Shown here in pieces: positions 8,521 to 21,106 of a stretch of DNA of 64,000 nt. The notes under the pieces are model-generated. The model was not told where the DNA came from. It made no database searches and worked only from the letters and a program-made list of their open reading frames with translations. This DNA comes from Amphibacillus xylanus NBRC 15112. GTDB lineage: Bacteria > Bacillota > Bacilli > Bacillales > Amphibacillaceae. The translations under genes were made by a program, and so were the position numbers. The stretch spans positions 1,674,001-1,738,000 of the forward strand of contig NC_018704.1 in the NCBI RefSeq assembly GCF_000307165.1, given 5' to 3'. Within the stretch, counting starts at the first letter, position 1, and each line of letters opens with the position of its first letter.

Positions 8521-9741
8521 ATGAGATGCGTTATTGCTTTCGACGTTAGTCGAAAGAGTAGTACCATGGCCGCTTACAACGAGCAAGGTAACTGTGAATT
8601 TGAAGGGAGGTTAATTCATTCAAAAACGGGATTCTCTAATTTAAGTAAAATCATTAAAGATCTAAGTGAAAAGAATAATTATACCTTAGAATTTGTTTTT
8701 GAAGCGACTGGAGTATATTCGGCTGCTTTAGAACGATTCTTACGAGAGAATAATCTCGTTTATTATTCTTTAAATCCTTTATTAGCACACCTTAACACCC
8801 AATCTCTAAGAAGAAACAAAACAGATATAAGTGATGCGCATCAACTGGCTAAGAATCATTTTAAAAACGATTATTTCCAAACTTATCGCGAAGATTCTTA
8901 TTACGAACAGATGCGTACAATGTCACGTCGCTATGATGAGATTATGAAAGAGAAGATTCAGTACAAAAATCGACTACATGCATCATTACAATTATCTTTC
9001 CCAGACTTTGATACGGCTTTTATTAACAAATCAAAACTTTATTATAATCTTGTACAAGTATTCCCTCACCCAAACTTGATATTAAAACGATCTAAAACAG
9101 TTATTAAAAATCGTATTAAAAAATGCACTAAGAAAAACTATTCATTAAAAAAGTTAGAGGAAAGAGCAATTTTATTGATTGAAATCGCAAAGGATTCATT
9201 TCCAGCAGTTGATGAAACAGACTATTCTTGTGAGTTAGTAAGGGATTATGCCAAGAAAATATTAGAGATGGAGGAAGAGCAAGATGAAATCATTCAAAGA
9301 ATGACAGAAATGTCAAAAGACCGTAAAGAATACAGGATCCTTCGGTCATTTCCCGGAATAAAAGATAAATTAGCCTGTAGAATCATAGCTGAACTAGGGG
9401 ATTTAACACGTTTTAAAAATAATAAACAACTAAATGCATACGCCGGTATAGATATCGTAAGATATCAGTCTGGAAATATGGAGTATAAAGATCGTATAAA
9501 TAAACGAGGTAATAGTAGACTGCGTGGTATTTTGTATTTTATGATTGTCTCAATGCTTTCTGCTAAAGGAAAACAAATAAATCATTTAGTTGATTATTAT
9601 TATAAATTAAAAAAACAACCCTATAATAAGCATCATAAGGTTGCAGTAGTCGCTTGTATGAATAAATTCTTGAAAGTCGCATTTCATCTTATTCAAAACG
9701 ACCTATTGTATGATTATGAGAAAGCTTCAAGCCAACAATAA
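8521..9741 (+). CDS. IS110-family transposase (bridge-RNA type recombinase), copy 1
   Basis: 406-aa DEDD transposase. The N-terminal RuvC-like domain shows Asp8 in IAFDVSRKSS, Glu in FEATGVY and the KTDISDAHQLA pair of Asp residues. A coiled middle region follows (about 150-280), then the Transposase_20 domain (RSFPGIKDKLACRIIAELGD) with the presumed nucleophile Ser in RYQSGNMEYKDR. The start ATG follows AAGGAGGAG. The family excises and integrates as a circle with no duplication of target, using an RNA guide. Frame and motifs are intact, and near-identity to copy 2 indicates recent movement. Confidence 0.95.
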   Translation: MRCVIAFDVSRKSSTMAAYNEQGNCEFEGRLIHSKTGFSNLSKIIKDLSEKNNYTLEFVFEATGVYSAALERFLRENNLVYYSLNPLLAHLNTQSLRRNKTDISDAHQLAKNHFKNDYFQTYREDSYYEQMRTMSRRYDEIMKEKIQYKNRLHASLQLSFPDFDTAFINKSKLYYNLVQVFPHPNLILKRSKTVIKNRIKKCTKKNYSLKKLEERAILLIEIAKDSFPAVDETDYSCELVRDYAKKILEMEEEQDEIIQRMTEMSKDRKEYRILRSFPGIKDKLACRIIAELGDLTRFKNNKQLNAYAGIDIVRYQSGNMEYKDRINKRGNSRLRGILYFMIVSMLSAKGKQINHLVDYYYKLKKQPYNKHHKVAVVACMNKFLKVAFHLIQNDLLYDYEKASSQQ

Positions 9742-9766
9742 TCATACTATGATTTAATTATAACAC

Positions 9767-9864
9767 AATAGACCTTGAAAAAAAGACAAAAAACACAAGG
9801 TCTATTCGAAGTGCAAAATTTTAATTAATTCCCGGAGGGGTACCCCTCCGGGAATTAATTAAAA
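9767..9864 (+). terminator. Double palindrome in IS110 right end, copy 1
   Basis: Two hairpins follow the transposase. AATAGACCTTG (9767-9777) pairs with 9796-9806. A perfect 46-bp palindrome then spans 9819-9864, centred on GGGGTACCCC. They probably stop read-through in either direction, or are recognised during recombination. The same pair occurs in copy 2 at about 22353-22449. Confidence 0.72.
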
Positions 9865-10013
9865 AAAGGAATTTAAACACTTGACTAAACGTAAGAAAGC
9901 GAGTGTATTTCACCTGCGGTGAACAAGTTGTATCTTTATTAAAACTAATATAAATTTATTCTCGACTAATTATAAAACCTACCAACACTATTTGACATTG
10001 AACTTTTTTTCAC

Positions 10014-11783
10014 TTAGTTAGTTAACTCAATAAATTGTTTAACATCTTCAATACATAAATCAATTGCTCTTTGCCAGAATTCTGGTTGCTCTAAATCAAC
10101 ATTTAAATGTTTTTTAGCAAGTTCTTCTACTGTCATTCTACCAGTATCCTTAAGTAATGCATCATAGAAGTTTGCAAAGTTCTTTTTATCCGATTTTGCA
10201 TATGCATAAATTCCTAGGCTGAATAAGTAACCAAATGTATATGGGAAGTTATAAAATGGCACATCTGTAATATGGAAATGTAGCTTAGATGCCCAGAAAA
10301 TCGGGTGATACGTTGATAATTGATCGCCATACGCTTCTCTTTGAGCTTGCTCCATTAGTTCATTTAGCTGCTCAGTCGATACCACACCCTCTTTTCTAGC
10401 TTGATAAAATCTTGTTTCAAATAGGAAACGGGCATGGATATTCATAAAGAAAGCTACACTACGCTGAATTTTATCTTCAATTAATACGAGTCGTTCTTCT
10501 TTTGTAGTCGCTTCTTCAACCATTGCATCGGCAACAATCATTTCAGCTAACGTAGACGCTGTTTCAGCCACATTCATGGCATAATTTTGGTTCAAGAGAT
10601 CGATCTCATCCATTACATATTGATGATAACCATGTCCAAGCTCATGTGCCAATGTCGCCATGTTCGAAGCCGTATTTGAATACGTCATAAAAATTCTTGA
10701 TTGCTTACTTTCTGGGAAACTTGTACAAAAACCACCTGGGCGTTTACCTGGTCGGTCCTCTGCCTCGATCCAACTTTCTTCAAAAGCTAGTGTTGCATAC
10801 TCAGCCATACGCTCACTATATTGGCCAAACTGCTTAATAATTATATCCGCTGCCTCTTGATAATTAATTTCCTTCACATCTTGACTAATAGGCGCTTCTA
10901 GGTCATACCACGCTAACTGATCTAAACCGAACTTTTCAGCTTTACGATTTAAATATTCATAAAATGCTTGTTTGTTTTTAACAATCGTTTCCCACATAGT
11001 TGATAATGTTTTATTTGTCATTCTATTATAGTTCAATGGTTCTTTTAAAACATCATCCCATTTTCTATGTGCATATGTCTGTAATCTAAAACCAGCCAAA
11101 TGATTTAATGTTTCAGTAAACAAATCAGCTTTATCGAGCCATGCTTGTTCTAATTTCTGAAATGCTAATTCTCTGACTTCACGATTAGCATGATTTAATT
11201 TATTCTCTAATTGTCCAATTGATAATTGTTCATTTTCCCATGCAACAGTCATCGATCCAACGATTGTATCATACATTTCGCCCCATGCATGGTAACCATC
11301 GATTTCCAAGTCAGTTATTAATTGCTCTTGATCTTCTGGTAATTTATCTTTTGCTTCATCTCGTAGTTCACTTAAAACAAATCTAATCTCAATTAATTGT
11401 TGATCTTCTAACCAGCTCTGCCATTCCTGATCATCCACTCTTGATAAGGCAAAACTAAATTTAGTTATCAACTTCTGAGTTGCTGCATTTAATTCATTTC
11501 TAATACCAACTAATCTTCTTGCATATTTATCGTTAACATCTTGTGCAGTTAAACAGCTAACAAATGCACCAATTTCGCCATTATGCATACTTACTTGTCT
11601 TATCGTTTCAGTTAATTCAATTAGCTGATCTAATTCAGGCTTTTCTGCAAATGGAGTGACCTGTTGCTTAAAAGTTTCAATCCAATCTTGTGCAGCTTGA
11701 ATGTATTGCTTTAATTCTGATGATTCACTCCCTCCTTCAAATATTGTCTCTAAATCCCACGTAAGTGATAAATTATTTTTCAT
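10014..11783 (-). CDS. pepF: Oligoendopeptidase F-type M3 metallopeptidase
   Basis: 589-aa cytoplasmic zinc peptidase that degrades short peptides (about 7-17 residues in characterised PepF). The metal site HELGH is at residues 380-384 in ATLAHELGHGYHQYVMDE, and the third ligand Glu lies in the NVAETASTLAEM helix downstream. AAGGAGAA precedes the start ATG at 11783. Length fits the M3B clade. It is transcribed away from ilv-leu; ISL3-derived element A ends about 10 bp past its stop codon, so its native terminator has been displaced or lost. Confidence 0.93.
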   Translation of the reverse strand: MKNNLSLTWDLETIFEGGSESSELKQYIQAAQDWIETFKQQVTPFAEKPELDQLIELTETIRQVSMHNGEIGAFVSCLTAQDVNDKYARRLVGIRNELNAATQKLITKFSFALSRVDDQEWQSWLEDQQLIEIRFVLSELRDEAKDKLPEDQEQLITDLEIDGYHAWGEMYDTIVGSMTVAWENEQLSIGQLENKLNHANREVRELAFQKLEQAWLDKADLFTETLNHLAGFRLQTYAHRKWDDVLKEPLNYNRMTNKTLSTMWETIVKNKQAFYEYLNRKAEKFGLDQLAWYDLEAPISQDVKEINYQEAADIIIKQFGQYSERMAEYATLAFEESWIEAEDRPGKRPGGFCTSFPESKQSRIFMTYSNTASNMATLAHELGHGYHQYVMDEIDLLNQNYAMNVAETASTLAEMIVADAMVEEATTKEERLVLIEDKIQRSVAFFMNIHARFLFETRFYQARKEGVVSTEQLNELMEQAQREAYGDQLSTYHPIFWASKLHFHITDVPFYNFPYTFGYLFSLGIYAYAKSDKKNFANFYDALLKDTGRMTVEELAKKHLNVDLEQPEFWQRAIDLCIEDVKQFIELTN

Positions 11784-11961
11784 CTATATTCTCCTTTCAT
11801 CTATCAACAGTTTACCACGTTCCATTCCATTTTCGGAATAATATTATCCTTATTTTCACCTCACTTAAATAATATTAGCAATTTTTCTTAGTAAATCCTT
11901 TTTCAAACTAAATTTTTAACTCATGGGTTAGCTAATTTATAAAAAAGTTAACAATTTAGCA

Positions 11962-11987
11962 AAAAATCAGAAAATTTTCACAAAACC
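11962..11987. promoter_or_regulatory. Two overlapping CodY-box-like sites
   Basis: AAAAATCAGAAAATT (11962-11976) and AATTTTCACAAAACC (11973-11987) each match 12 of 15 positions of the CodY consensus AATTTTCWGAAAATT. They abut the -35 element of the ilv-leu promoter, where CodY bound to branched-chain amino acids and GTP represses this operon in B. subtilis. Binding is inferred. Confidence 0.6.
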
Positions 11988-11989
11988 TG

Positions 11990-12018
11990 TTGACCATTTT
12001 TAAATTTGGTTGTATGAT
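11990..12018 (+). promoter_or_regulatory. Sigma-A promoter of the ilv-leu operon
   Basis: TTGACC (11990-11995), 17-bp spacer, TATGAT (12013-12018). It lies about 130 bp before the T-box domain; a second, closer start site cannot be excluded. Confidence 0.72.
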
Positions 12019-12149
12019 TGTCGTCAAACAATAATATTTTCACTTTTTAAATAATTGTTTATAAATTGAATAATCAAATGATTCATTCATAAATTAGAAT
12101 CAATCACATCTTTTTAAATTGTTCATATGTTTAACAATAAAATACGAAT

Positions 12150-12456
12150 GATTGCGATGATAAGATAAAAAGAGCAAAGCCCATGTATTCCCAGAGAGCC
12201 GGGGTTGCTGGAAGCCCGGAAATACATTTTGTTCTGACATCGTCTTTGAGCTGTTAAATTGAACGGATACATTCCTTTTAGATTTAACCGGGTCTTTCGA
12301 TCAGGACCCGTTATCAAAAATGGCCATAATATTGGCTTACTGAGGCTTCATTGTAAAGGTGAAGTGAATCAAGGTGGTACCGTGAAAAGTTAGATCTTTT
12401 CTCCCTTGTAATCTTGTAGCAGGCTACAGATTATTTAGAGAGAATTGATCTTTTTT
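12150..12456 (+). promoter_or_regulatory. T-box leader with terminator, ilv-leu operon
   Basis: tRNA-sensing leader. Stem I is built from GCGATGAT near 12154 and ACATCGTC near 12237, and contains the conserved AGAGAGCCGGGGTTGCTGG apical part. A stem with arms CGGGTC/GACCCG follows at 12289-12310. The T-box AAGGTGGTACCGTG is at 12371-12384. The terminator comprises TAATCTTGTAG / CTACAGATTA and an outer AGATC/GATCT arm, ending in T6 at about 12450-12456. Uncharged tRNA pairing would favour the antiterminator. The specifier codon is in TTTGTTCTGA (about 12228-12237); CUG (Leu) is possible but not settled. Confidence 0.9.
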
Positions 12457-12503
12457 ATTATCAATCAAAATATAATCATTCAATACATTTAGGAGGGATT
12501 AAT

Positions 12504-14228
12504 GTGGTGAAATCAAATCATGATTTAAATGCCAATCAGGTTACACCAAAGAATGGCTCTGAAATTCTTATAGACGCATTAATTGAAGCCGGTGTAACCA
12601 CATTGTTTGGATACCCTGGAGGTGCCGTACTTCCAATCTTTGATGCATTATTCAAACGAAAAGAACATTTCAACCAAATATTAGCTCGCCATGAACAAGG
12701 TTCAATTCATGCTGCTGAAGGTTATGCACGTATATCAGGAAAACCAGGTGTCGTCATTGCTACAAGTGGGCCTGGTGCTACAAATTTAGTCACTGGTATT
12801 GTCGATGCGATGATGGATTCACTTCCACTCGTTATTTTTACCGGTCAGGTTGCTCAAAACGTGATTGGAACTGACGCCTTTCAAGAGGCAGATATAATGG
12901 GAATTACAACACCTATAACAAAACACAACTATCAAGTACGAAAAATTGAGGATCTTCCGCGAATTGTTAAGGAAGCATTCCATATTGCGACGACTGGACG
13001 TCCTGGACCTGTATTAATCGATATTCCAAAAGATATTGCAGCAAATCCATGTGCTGATTCATATGATTCAAGCTTTGATTTACCAGGCTATCAACCTAAA
13101 GTACATCCAAACCCGCTTCAGATTAGGAAACTAAAGGAAGCACTCTTAACAGCGAAAAAACCACTAATCCTTGCAGGGGCAGGTATTAAGTTTGCCGATG
13201 CTGCGGATGAACTTAAAATATTTTCTGAAAGACATCAAATTCCTGTAGTCACGACCCTTCAAGGTCTTGGAGCATTTCCTGGTGAACATGAACTAGCTTT
13301 AGGTATGGGAGGAATGCACGGAACATATGCATCAAATATGGCCATGTATCATACCGACTTATTAATTAATATCGGTTCCCGCTTTGATGATCGTCTAACA
13401 GGTAATTTGGATCACTTTGCACCGGCAGCAATTATCGCACATATTGACATTGATCCTGCGGAAATCGGAAAAAATGTGAATACACATATTCCAATCGTTG
13501 CAGATGCAAAAAATGCTTTAATAGAAATCAATAAGCATATTGATGAAACGCCGAGCTATGCTGAATGGTTAGAAGAAGTTAATCAAAATAAACAGGATTA
13601 CCCACTTTGGTATAACCAACCTGAAGATGGTAACATGATTGGCCAGTATGTTATCGATAAGGTGTATCAACTCACAGAAGGTAAAGCGATAGTCACAACT
13701 GACGTTGGTCAACATCAGATGTGGGCGGCTCAATTTTATAAATTTAATCAGCCTAATCGCTTCGTAAGTTCTGGTGGTCTTGGAACAATGGGCTTTGGCT
13801 TCCCTGCTGCAATCGGCGCACAAATTGCAGCACCCAATGATCTCGTTATTGCTATTGTTGGTGACGGAGGTTTCCAAATGACACTTCAGGAACTGTCGAT
13901 CCTCCAAGAACGACGACTACCTGTTAAAGTTGTTATTGTCAACAATGAGGCGCTTGGAATGGTTCGTCAATGGCAGCAAGCATTTTATTCTGAACGTTAT
14001 TCGGAATCAATTTTCAGTATTCAGCCTGACTTTGTGAAACTAGCAGAAGCCTACCAAATCAAGGCTGCAAAGTTATCAAATAAAGAAGAATTTGATAAAC
14101 AACTACCTGAATTGTTAGCGCACGATGGACCTGTATTGATTGATGCGCGCGTCTTACAACAAGAAAATGTTTACCCAATGATTCCTCCAGGGCAAGGATT
14201 ACATGAAATGATAGGAGTGAAACCATGA
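12504..14228 (+). CDS. ilvB: Acetolactate synthase, catalytic subunit
   Basis: 574-aa thiamine-diphosphate enzyme joining two pyruvates to acetolactate (or pyruvate and 2-oxobutyrate), the first common step to valine, leucine and isoleucine. The N-terminal Pyr domain has the cofactor Glu in [18 protein letters not shown] central FAD/Rossmann domain follows, and the C-terminal PP domain has the [12 protein letters not shown] ... VVIVNN metal-diphosphate motif. GTG start at 12504, 7 nt after AGGAGG; the nearby ATG at 12502 is out of frame. Overlaps ilvN by 4 bp. Confidence 0.96.
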   Translation: MVKSNHDLNANQVTPKNGSEILIDALIEAGVTTLFGYPGGAVLPIFDALFKRKEHFNQILARHEQGSIHAAEGYARISGKPGVVIATSGPGATNLVTGIVDAMMDSLPLVIFTGQVAQNVIGTDAFQEADIMGITTPITKHNYQVRKIEDLPRIVKEAFHIATTGRPGPVLIDIPKDIAANPCADSYDSSFDLPGYQPKVHPNPLQIRKLKEALLTAKKPLILAGAGIKFADAADELKIFSERHQIPVVTTLQGLGAFPGEHELALGMGGMHGTYASNMAMYHTDLLINIGSRFDDRLTGNLDHFAPAAIIAHIDIDPAEIGKNVNTHIPIVADAKNALIEINKHIDETPSYAEWLEEVNQNKQDYPLWYNQPEDGNMIGQYVIDKVYQLTEGKAIVTTDVGQHQMWAAQFYKFNQPNRFVSSGGLGTMGFGFPAAIGAQIAAPNDLVIAIVGDGGFQMTLQELSILQERRLPVKVVIVNNEALGMVRQWQQAFYSERYSESIFSIQPDFVKLAEAYQIKAAKLSNKEEFDKQLPELLAHDGPVLIDARVLQQENVYPMIPPGQGLHEMIGVKP

Positions 14229-14749
14229 AACGAATTATTACCGCAAAAGTAAGAAATCGAAGTGGTGTCCTCAATCGAATAACAGGACTCTTACAAAAAC
14301 GTCAATTCAATATTGAGAGTATTTCAGTTGGTCGCACTGAGCAAGAAGGGATTTCCAGAATTACATTTGTTGTAGACGTGGAAGACTTCCCGAAAGCAGA
14401 GCAAATCACAAAACAACTCAACAAACAAATTGATGTATTAAAAGTAACTGATATTACAGATAAGGCAATTGTTGCTCGAGAGCTAGCACTAATCAAAATT
14501 ACAAGTAACGCACAAATGCGTAGTGAAATTCAAGGGCTTATCGATCCATTCCGAGCAACAGTGATTGATGTTAGTAAAGATACGATTTCAGTTCAAGTAA
14601 CTGGTGATACTGAAAAAGTAGAAGCATTAATAGAATTATTGAAACCTTATGGGATTAAGGATCTTGCTCGAACAGGTATTACTGCATTCTTACGTGGTCA
14701 TCAACCACAAGCAAATCCAGATCAAGAACCTTTTTCACTATTAAATTAA
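14225..14749 (+). CDS. ilvN: Acetolactate synthase, regulatory subunit
   Basis: 174-aa ACT-domain subunit (also called IlvH) that activates IlvB and gives valine feedback inhibition. The N-terminal ACT domain is clear ([21 protein letters not shown]), followed by a second ACT-like domain from about residue 80. ATGA overlap with ilvB ensures equal synthesis. Length is like that of other Bacillaceae homologues. Confidence 0.95.
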   Translation: MKRIITAKVRNRSGVLNRITGLLQKRQFNIESISVGRTEQEGISRITFVVDVEDFPKAEQITKQLNKQIDVLKVTDITDKAIVARELALIKITSNAQMRSEIQGLIDPFRATVIDVSKDTISVQVTGDTEKVEALIELLKPYGIKDLARTGITAFLRGHQPQANPDQEPFSLLN

Positions 14750-14810
14750 CTCACTTTAGAATCAATTATTATTAAAAATATAATCATAGTTATTATTTTG
14801 AAAGGAATGA

Positions 14811-17361
<2,551 letters not shown>

Positions 17362-17373
17362 GGAGGAATTAAG

Positions 17374-18453
17374 ATGAAAAAACATATCGTCCTATTGCCT
17401 GGTGATGGAATTGGTCCAGAAATATTAGCTAGTTCTGTTGCCATCTTAAAGACAATCGCCAAAAAATTTAATCATCAATTTACTTTTGAGGAACATTTAA
17501 TTGGTGGAGCTGCAATTGATGCGGTAAATAACCCACTTCCTCAAGAAACACTAGATGCAGCTAAAAAAGCGGATGCAATCCTATTAGGTGCTGTCGGCGG
17601 ACCAAAATGGGATCATAATCCGTCTGAACTGCGACCAGAACGTGGCTTACTAGCTATCAGAAAAGCATTAGACCTGTATGCCAATTTAAGACCTGTAAAA
17701 GGATTTGAAAAGTTACTCCATGCCTCTCCATTGAAAGAGGATATTATTAAAGGTAGTGACCTGCTTATTGTCAGAGAGTTAACTGGTGGCCTCTACTTCG
17801 GTCGCCCAAGTGAACGTCGCAATGATGGTCAAGATGTAGTTGATACACTAGCCTACTCCAAAGCTGAAATCGAGCGAATTGTTAAAAAAGGCTTCGAAAG
17901 TGCTCAACTACGACGTAAGAAATTAACATCAGTCGATAAAGCAAACGTTTTAGAATCTAGTAAACTATGGCGCGAAGTCGTTGAAGAACAAAGTCAATTC
18001 TATCCGGATGTTGAAGTTGAACATCTATTAGTTGATGCAGCTGCCATGCATTTAATTACACATCCAAGTCATTTTGATGTCATTGTTACAGAGAATATGT
18101 TTGGTGATATTTTAAGTGATGAAGCATCTGTCCTTACAGGATCACTAGGTATGCTTCCATCAGCTAGTCTAGCTGAAAGCGGTGTTGGGTTATATGAACC
18201 AGCTCACGGATCAGCACCAGATATAGCAGGACAAAATATCGCTAACCCAATAGCGATGATTTTATCTAGTGCGATGATGCTTCGCTATTCCTTCGACTTA
18301 AATGCTGAGGCAGAATTAATTGAAAAGGCTGTTGAAGCTTGTATTAATCAAGGCTTCCATACAGCAGATTTACAAGTGAAAAATGGAACTAAAGTTTCTA
18401 CAACTGAAATGACTGATGCAATGATTAACTTTATTGCTACTGCAAAGTCATAA
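17374..18453 (+). CDS. leuB: 3-isopropylmalate dehydrogenase
   Basis: 359-aa NAD-dependent oxidative decarboxylase giving 2-ketoisocaproate. Family motifs: LPGDGIGPEI at the start, LDLYANLRPVK, VRELTGGLYFG and VTENMFGDILSDEAS followed by the NAD-binding EPAHGSAPDIAGQ. GGAGG stands 7 nt before ATG, 12 bp after leuA. Confidence 0.96.
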   Translation: MKKHIVLLPGDGIGPEILASSVAILKTIAKKFNHQFTFEEHLIGGAAIDAVNNPLPQETLDAAKKADAILLGAVGGPKWDHNPSELRPERGLLAIRKALDLYANLRPVKGFEKLLHASPLKEDIIKGSDLLIVRELTGGLYFGRPSERRNDGQDVVDTLAYSKAEIERIVKKGFESAQLRRKKLTSVDKANVLESSKLWREVVEEQSQFYPDVEVEHLLVDAAAMHLITHPSHFDVIVTENMFGDILSDEASVLTGSLGMLPSASLAESGVGLYEPAHGSAPDIAGQNIANPIAMILSSAMMLRYSFDLNAEAELIEKAVEACINQGFHTADLQVKNGTKVSTTEMTDAMINFIATAKS

Positions 18454-18467
18454 AGGAGTGAGATAAA

Positions 18468-19874
18468 TTGACGAAACCTAGAACAATAATTGAGAAGATT
18501 TGGGATAAAAATGTCGTGTACGAAGAAGAACCAGGTAAACCGGCGATTCTTTATATTGACTTACATTTAGTTCATGAAGTGACTTCACCACAGGCATTTG
18601 AGGGTTTACGTCTAAAGGGTCGTAAAGTTAGACAACCGAAGTTAACTTTTGCAACGATGGACCATAACGTACCAACGATTCATACTCACATTATTAGAGA
18701 TCAAATCTCCAAATTACAAATGGATACGTTAAGAAAAAACTGTGAGGAATTTGGCGTACCATTAGCGGGTATTGGTCATAAACATCAAGGTATTGTGCAT
18801 GTAATTGGACCTGAATTAGGTTTAACCCAGCCAGGAAAAACGATCGTCTGTGGAGATAGCCATACATCTACTCATGGTGCCTTTGGAGCTCTTGCTTTTG
18901 GAATTGGAACAAGTGAAGTTGAACACGTTTTAGCAACACAAACTATTTGGCAAGCAAAGCCGAAAACACTTAATGTACAAATTGATGGAGAGCTAAAAAC
19001 GGGTGTCACTGCTAAAGACTTAATTCTTGCCCTTATCGCTAAGTTTGGTGTTGATTTTGGTACTGGATATGTCATTGAATATACTGGCGAAGCTGTTCGT
19101 AAATTATCAATGGAAGGTCGAATGACGATTTGTAATATGTCCATCGAAGCTGGTGCTAGAGCTGGATTAGTCAGCCCAGATCAAACAACGATCGACTTTT
19201 TAAGAGGACGTGAATACGCACCTAAGGGCGAAGAATTTGAAAAAGCCGCACAAGAGTGGTTAGCACTCGCTTCTGATGAAAATGCTGAATACGACCGAAC
19301 AGTGACATTTAATGCAAGTGAAGTAGAGCCGCAAGTGACATGGGGAACTAACCCTAGTCAGTGTATCCCTGTAAATGGAACGATACCTGACCCAGAACAA
19401 GCAGACAATGAAAATGATAAAAATGAAATTAAACGCGCACTTGAATATATGGGCTTAGAAGCTGGAACGCCAATTAGCGAAGTTCCAATTGAACATGTTT
19501 TTATTGGCTCTTGTACTAACTCAAGGGTTGAAGATTTAGAACGAGCAGCTAGTATTATTCAAGGTCGAAAAGTCCATCCAAATGTCAAAGCTATTGTCGT
19601 ACCTGGTTCACAAACAGTTAAATTAGAAGCTGAGAAAAAAGGCTTAGATCAATTATTTAAAGAAGCAGGATTTGAATGGCGCGAACCTGGATGTAGTAGT
19701 TGTCTTGCGATGAATGATGATGTTATTCCACCAGGTGAGCGTTGTGCATCAACGTCTAACCGTAACTTTGAGGGCAGACAAGGAACGGATGCCAGAACGC
19801 ACCTTGTCAGTCCAGAAATGGCATCAGCAGCAGCAATTGCTGGACACTTTGTTGATGTTAGAACATTTGTATAA
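18468..19874 (+). CDS. leuC: 3-isopropylmalate dehydratase, large subunit
   Basis: 468-aa aconitase-family subunit that isomerises 2- to 3-isopropylmalate with LeuD. The three [4Fe-4S] ligands are present: Cys in [13 protein letters not shown] and the pair in [10 protein letters not shown]. The [20 protein letters not shown] motif is also intact. TTG start after GGAGTGAG, 14 bp behind leuB. Confidence 0.96.
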   Translation: MTKPRTIIEKIWDKNVVYEEEPGKPAILYIDLHLVHEVTSPQAFEGLRLKGRKVRQPKLTFATMDHNVPTIHTHIIRDQISKLQMDTLRKNCEEFGVPLAGIGHKHQGIVHVIGPELGLTQPGKTIVCGDSHTSTHGAFGALAFGIGTSEVEHVLATQTIWQAKPKTLNVQIDGELKTGVTAKDLILALIAKFGVDFGTGYVIEYTGEAVRKLSMEGRMTICNMSIEAGARAGLVSPDQTTIDFLRGREYAPKGEEFEKAAQEWLALASDENAEYDRTVTFNASEVEPQVTWGTNPSQCIPVNGTIPDPEQADNENDKNEIKRALEYMGLEAGTPISEVPIEHVFIGSCTNSRVEDLERAASIIQGRKVHPNVKAIVVPGSQTVKLEAEKKGLDQLFKEAGFEWREPGCSSCLAMNDDVIPPGERCASTSNRNFEGRQGTDARTHLVSPEMASAAAIAGHFVDVRTFV

Positions 19875-19888
19875 AAAGGAGGCCAAAA

Positions 19889-20479
19889 ATGGAACCGATC
19901 AAACAACATACCGGATTAGTATATCCATTAAACCGCGCCAACGTCGATACTGATCAAATTATTCCAAAACAATTTTTAAAGCGAATTTCTCGCCAAGGAT
20001 TTGGCCAATATTTATTTTACAATTGGCGCTTTGATAAAAAAGATCGTCCTAGAGAAGACTTCTCACTAAATCAACCTAAATATCAAAATGCTAGTATCCT
20101 AGTTGGTGGTGAAAACTTCGGCTGTGGTTCATCACGTGAACACGCACCGTGGGCATTAGAAGACTTTGGTTTTAGAGTGATTATTGCACCGAGCTTTGCC
20201 GATATCTTCTTTAACAACTGTACGAAAAACGGACTACTACCTGTTGTTCTACCTGAAGCTGAGGTTAATCAACTTATAAAAAATGCAGAGTCTGAATCCT
20301 ATCACCTAACAGTTGATTTAGAAAACTTAAAAGTCTATGATAATAAAGATTTTGAAACTAGTTTCACTCTAGCAGAATATCCAAGACAAATGCTCTTAAA
20401 CGGTTGGGATGAAATTTCTGTAACCTTAACACATGAAGACAAAATTGCTGAATTTGAAAAGAACCATGTTGTTTATTAA
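19889..20479 (+). CDS. leuD: 3-isopropylmalate dehydratase, small subunit
   Basis: 196-aa swivel-domain partner of LeuC. Motifs [15 protein letters not shown] and [18 protein letters not shown] are diagnostic. AAGGAGG lies 7 nt before the ATG. It is the last gene of the operon; ilvA and ilvD are not included here. Confidence 0.96.
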   Translation: MEPIKQHTGLVYPLNRANVDTDQIIPKQFLKRISRQGFGQYLFYNWRFDKKDRPREDFSLNQPKYQNASILVGGENFGCGSSREHAPWALEDFGFRVIIAPSFADIFFNNCTKNGLLPVVLPEAEVNQLIKNAESESYHLTVDLENLKVYDNKDFETSFTLAEYPRQMLLNGWDEISVTLTHEDKIAEFEKNHVVY

Positions 20480-20500
20480 GTATTATTCGATAAAAAAATA

Positions 20501-20535
20501 CCTCAGATAAGGGTAAAACCTTTTCTGAGGCATTT
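20501..20535 (+). terminator. Terminator of the ilv-leu operon
   Basis: Stem CCTCAGATAAGG (20501-20512) with CCTTTTCTGAGG (20519-20530), one mismatch, then a short T run. ISL3-derived element B starts a few bases later. Confidence 0.8.
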
Positions 20536-20883
20536 TAAAGGTTCTATATTTTTGGTGTTGGTGAGTTCTTTTTTTGAATTCGCTGGCACCTTTTTTGTGT
20601 TTCCATAGAAAAAGGGCAGTAGATTCCTTTATAATTTAGTCGACGAAAACCATTTAATATTAAAGACAAAGGGTTGAATCCCTTACATTTATAGAGGAAC
20701 GAAAATAAGAGGAAACTGCATTGTTAAAATAGCAGCCATTCAATTTAGAAGTGAAAAACAGCAGGTGAAATACACGAGACTCCTGCGGGAATAGCACGAG
20801 CTGAAGATCCACTAAGGCAAGCGCTCTTTGCTTGCCTTAGTTAGCTAAAAGCCGTGCCCGCGGAAACATACTAAGATTAGTAG

Positions 20884-21106
20884 TACAAGACCTAGGCCAG
20901 GTTTTGTGCTACTATTTTTTTATAGTAGAAGTGAAGTAAAGCCGAATCACGCTAAGGACCTTGAGTTCGACGATCGGAAACTGGCTAACTTCACTCCCTT
21001 ATTTGAATCAGCTTAGTATGTTGGGTCCCCAGAGACCGTGTATAAGAAAGTGGAATCGATAAGGTAAAGTGGAGACTTCTACAAAAATATTAAGGAGGAG
21101 AAGAAA
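20884..21106 (+). ncRNA. Putative IS110 bridge RNA, copy 2
   Basis: Same three-hairpin layout as the RNA at 8298-8520. The donor guides (21012-21022 and 21043-21049) and the target-loop CGGAAA (20975-20980) are unchanged. The single difference, 21011, lies just outside the donor guide. RNA ends are estimated. Confidence 0.76.

Larger units (their letters stand above)
8281..9898 (+). mobile_element. IS110-family element, copy 1
   Basis: 1618 bp, defined by comparison with uninterrupted copies of the host hairpin: it begins CATACTAAGATTAG and ends TTGACTAAACGTAAGAAA. No terminal inverted repeats and no target duplication beyond a shared GAAA are seen, as is usual for IS110. Layout: 240-bp non-coding left end, transposase, and 157-bp right end with two palindromes. 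The second copy at 20867-22483 differs at only four places that I noticed (8425 A/G, 9679 G/A, 9870 A/G and one A in a run near 9778-9784). Confidence 0.93.
8175..9917. repeat. Long-hairpin repeat, copy A (split by IS110)
   Basis: Outer arms GCAGGTGAAATACAC (8175-8189) and GTGTATTTCACCTGC (9903-9917) are perfect inverted repeats. Inside are the conserved blocks GAGACTCC, GGGAATAGCACGAGC, TGAAGATCCAC, an internal stem around GGCAAGC/GCTTGCC, then TTAGCTAAAAGCCGTGCCC and GCGGAAAGCGAG. IS110 copy A is inserted between GCGGAAA and GCGAG. Intact relatives lie at 35463-35587 and 63278-63401. Confidence 0.88.
7883..10003. mobile_element. Non-autonomous ISL3-derived element A, interrupted by IS110
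   Basis: Starts GGTTGTACAATATATAACG and ends with the ISL3-like end whose bottom strand reads GGTTCAATGTCAAATAGTG; the two ends are imperfect inverted repeats. It holds the last ~80 codons of an ISL3 transposase and a long hairpin repeat. Flanked by the 8-bp direct repeat TTTTTTTC (7875-7882 and 10004-10011; poly-T makes the exact last base ambiguous). Without the IS110 copy it would be about 0.5 kb. It cannot encode a working transposase and would need one in trans. Confidence 0.85.

Noticed and set aside
12123-12317. Minus-strand reading frame over the ilv leader
   Set aside because: It lies on the T-box RNA structure; no ribosome site and no protein-like composition.
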